A program made the translations under genes and the position numbers. Shown piece by piece: positions 32,279 through 33,000 of a stretch of DNA of 33,000 nucleotides; within the stretch, counting starts at the first letter, position 1, and every line of letters starts with the position of its first letter. The stretch comes from Flammeovirgaceae bacterium UBA2786 (lineage in GTDB: Bacteria; Bacteroidota; Bacteroidia; Cytophagales; Cyclobacteriaceae): positions 83,359-116,358 of the forward strand of contig DEIA01000081.1 in the NCBI GenBank assembly GCA_002352225.1, written 5' to 3'. The notes under the pieces are model-generated. The model saw nothing but the letters and a program-made list of their open reading frames with translations, ran no database searches and was not told the DNA's origin.

Positions 32279-33000
32279 ATGACGTTAAAATTACTTGTAC
32301 TTTTTTTTACGCCTTTGCTCGCAGGATTAGTGGTGTACCTGGTGCCTTCTCCAAAGGGAACCAACTTTAAATTGGTATTAGTGTTTGCCGGAGCCTACCT
32401 GTTTGCCATAACGGTAACCCATATTTTGCCTGATTTGTATCGGGAGCATGGCGATATGGCCCTGATCGGTTTGTTTGTACTGGCGGGTTTTTTTCTTCAA
32501 CAACTGCTTGAATACTTTACCTCTGGGATTGAGCATGGCCATATTCATACGCATGATCATAATCACGAACATCACCACCATCACACCCATCATCAGGCAT
32601 CGGCTCTGGTATTGTTAGTTGCCCTGTGTGTACATGCCTTTTTAGAGGGCAGCATGTTAGCACAACCCGAGGTGATGGGAATAGGCTATAGTGTAAACGC
32701 TGTATTGTTGGGCATAGCCTTGCATCGCGCCCCGGCAGCCTTTGCATTAATGACTGTTTTAGCTTCCCAACTTCATTCGAAGGCTAAGGCCATACCGCAC
32801 CTAATAATTTTTTCGTTGGCTGCGCCCATTGGATTATTGGTTAGTTCCTATTTTGCCGAAAGCAAGGTGATTACGGAAACCGGCATGATTTATCTTTATG
32901 CCCTGGTGAGCGGAAATTTTTTACATATATCGACTACCATAGTTTTCGAGAGCAGTCCGGAACACCGCTTCAATGCAAAAAAATTGGCCGTAGCCATAGC
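32279..33000 (+). CDS. ZIP-family divalent metal transporter, 3' end outside window
   Basis: The frame is open from ATG 32279 to the end of the window (240 residues seen), so the gene is truncated by the window. It has at least six hydrophobic helices. A histidine-rich loop at residues 86-105 carries 13 His (GHIHTHDHNHEHHHHHTHH), as in zinc transporters. The helix motifs HAFLEG (119-124) and HRAPAAFA (149-156) are the equivalents of the ZIP metal sites HNxxEG and HxxPE; the second lacks the usual acidic residue. It should move zinc or a related cation into the cytoplasm. It lies 14 bp after apbE on the same strand. Confidence 0.88.
   Translation, partial: MTLKLLVLFFTPLLAGLVVYLVPSPKGTNFKLVLVFAGAYLFAITVTHILPDLYREHGDMALIGLFVLAGFFLQQLLEYFTSGIEHGHIHTHDHNHEHHHHHTHHQASALVLLVALCVHAFLEGSMLAQPEVMGIGYSVNAVLLGIALHRAPAAFALMTVLASQLHSKAKAIPHLIIFSLAAPIGLLVSSYFAESKVITETGMIYLYALVSGNFLHISTTIVFESSPEHRFNAKKLAVAI

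Overview
The window reads as a chromosomal segment of a Bacteroidota bacterium, most likely of the order Cytophagales. Four things suggest this: the purH-mreBCD-mrdA-rodA order, BatD and SdpI family members, thymidine kinase without its zinc cysteines, and several promoter-like TAnnTTTG elements of the Bacteroidota -7 type with few Shine-Dalgarno sequences. The order-level placement is inference from family resemblance, not from a search. I see no tRNA, rRNA, CRISPR array or intact insertion sequence.

Layout. 1-2186: the end of a class I aminotransferase (window-truncated), an omega-amidase next to it, and a convergent unknown gene. 2272-9342: purH, then the rod-shape and elongasome operon mreB-mreC-mreD-mrdA-rodA, packed with 4-nt ATGA overlaps. 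9339-13127: an unknown two-part protein, a 2Fe-2S ferredoxin, tdk, recO and a fatty acid desaturase. 13272-18465 (minus strand): psd, gdh, and a CPBP protease-cdsA pair, interrupted between gdh and cdsA by an accessory patch (15425-16703). That patch holds an XRE regulator, a divergent SdpI-type membrane protein, a duplicated 3' tail of cdsA, a pair of REP-like hairpins and a short ORF. 18526-25731: dus, an EamA transporter, a MITE-like element, walJ-type hydrolase, a secreted EEP phosphohydrolase, an Nfu scaffold, a dicarboxylate/glutamate symporter and a serpin lipoprotein. 25732-31151 (mostly minus): aroC, batD, a divergent 63-residue protein, queG, a GxxExxY nuclease-fold gene bracketed by inverted CACNAAG repeat arms, and ruvB. 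31242-33000: apbE and a window-truncated ZIP metal transporter with a histidine-rich loop.

Most genes are housekeeping: purine, chorismate and phospholipid synthesis, cell-wall elongation, tRNA modification, DNA repair and Fe-S assembly. The unusual material is in small non-coding or accessory pieces: the GxxExxY cassette, the cdsA tail duplication with REP pair, a 123-bp element with 13-bp terminal inverted repeats after the EamA gene, and a 24-bp-arm palindrome between gdh and psd.

Several ORFs extend upstream of their likely starts through TTG or GTG codons. For omega-amidase, purH, cdsA, walJ, nfu, serpin, aroC, batD, queG and ruvB I give the internal ATG that matches the family start.
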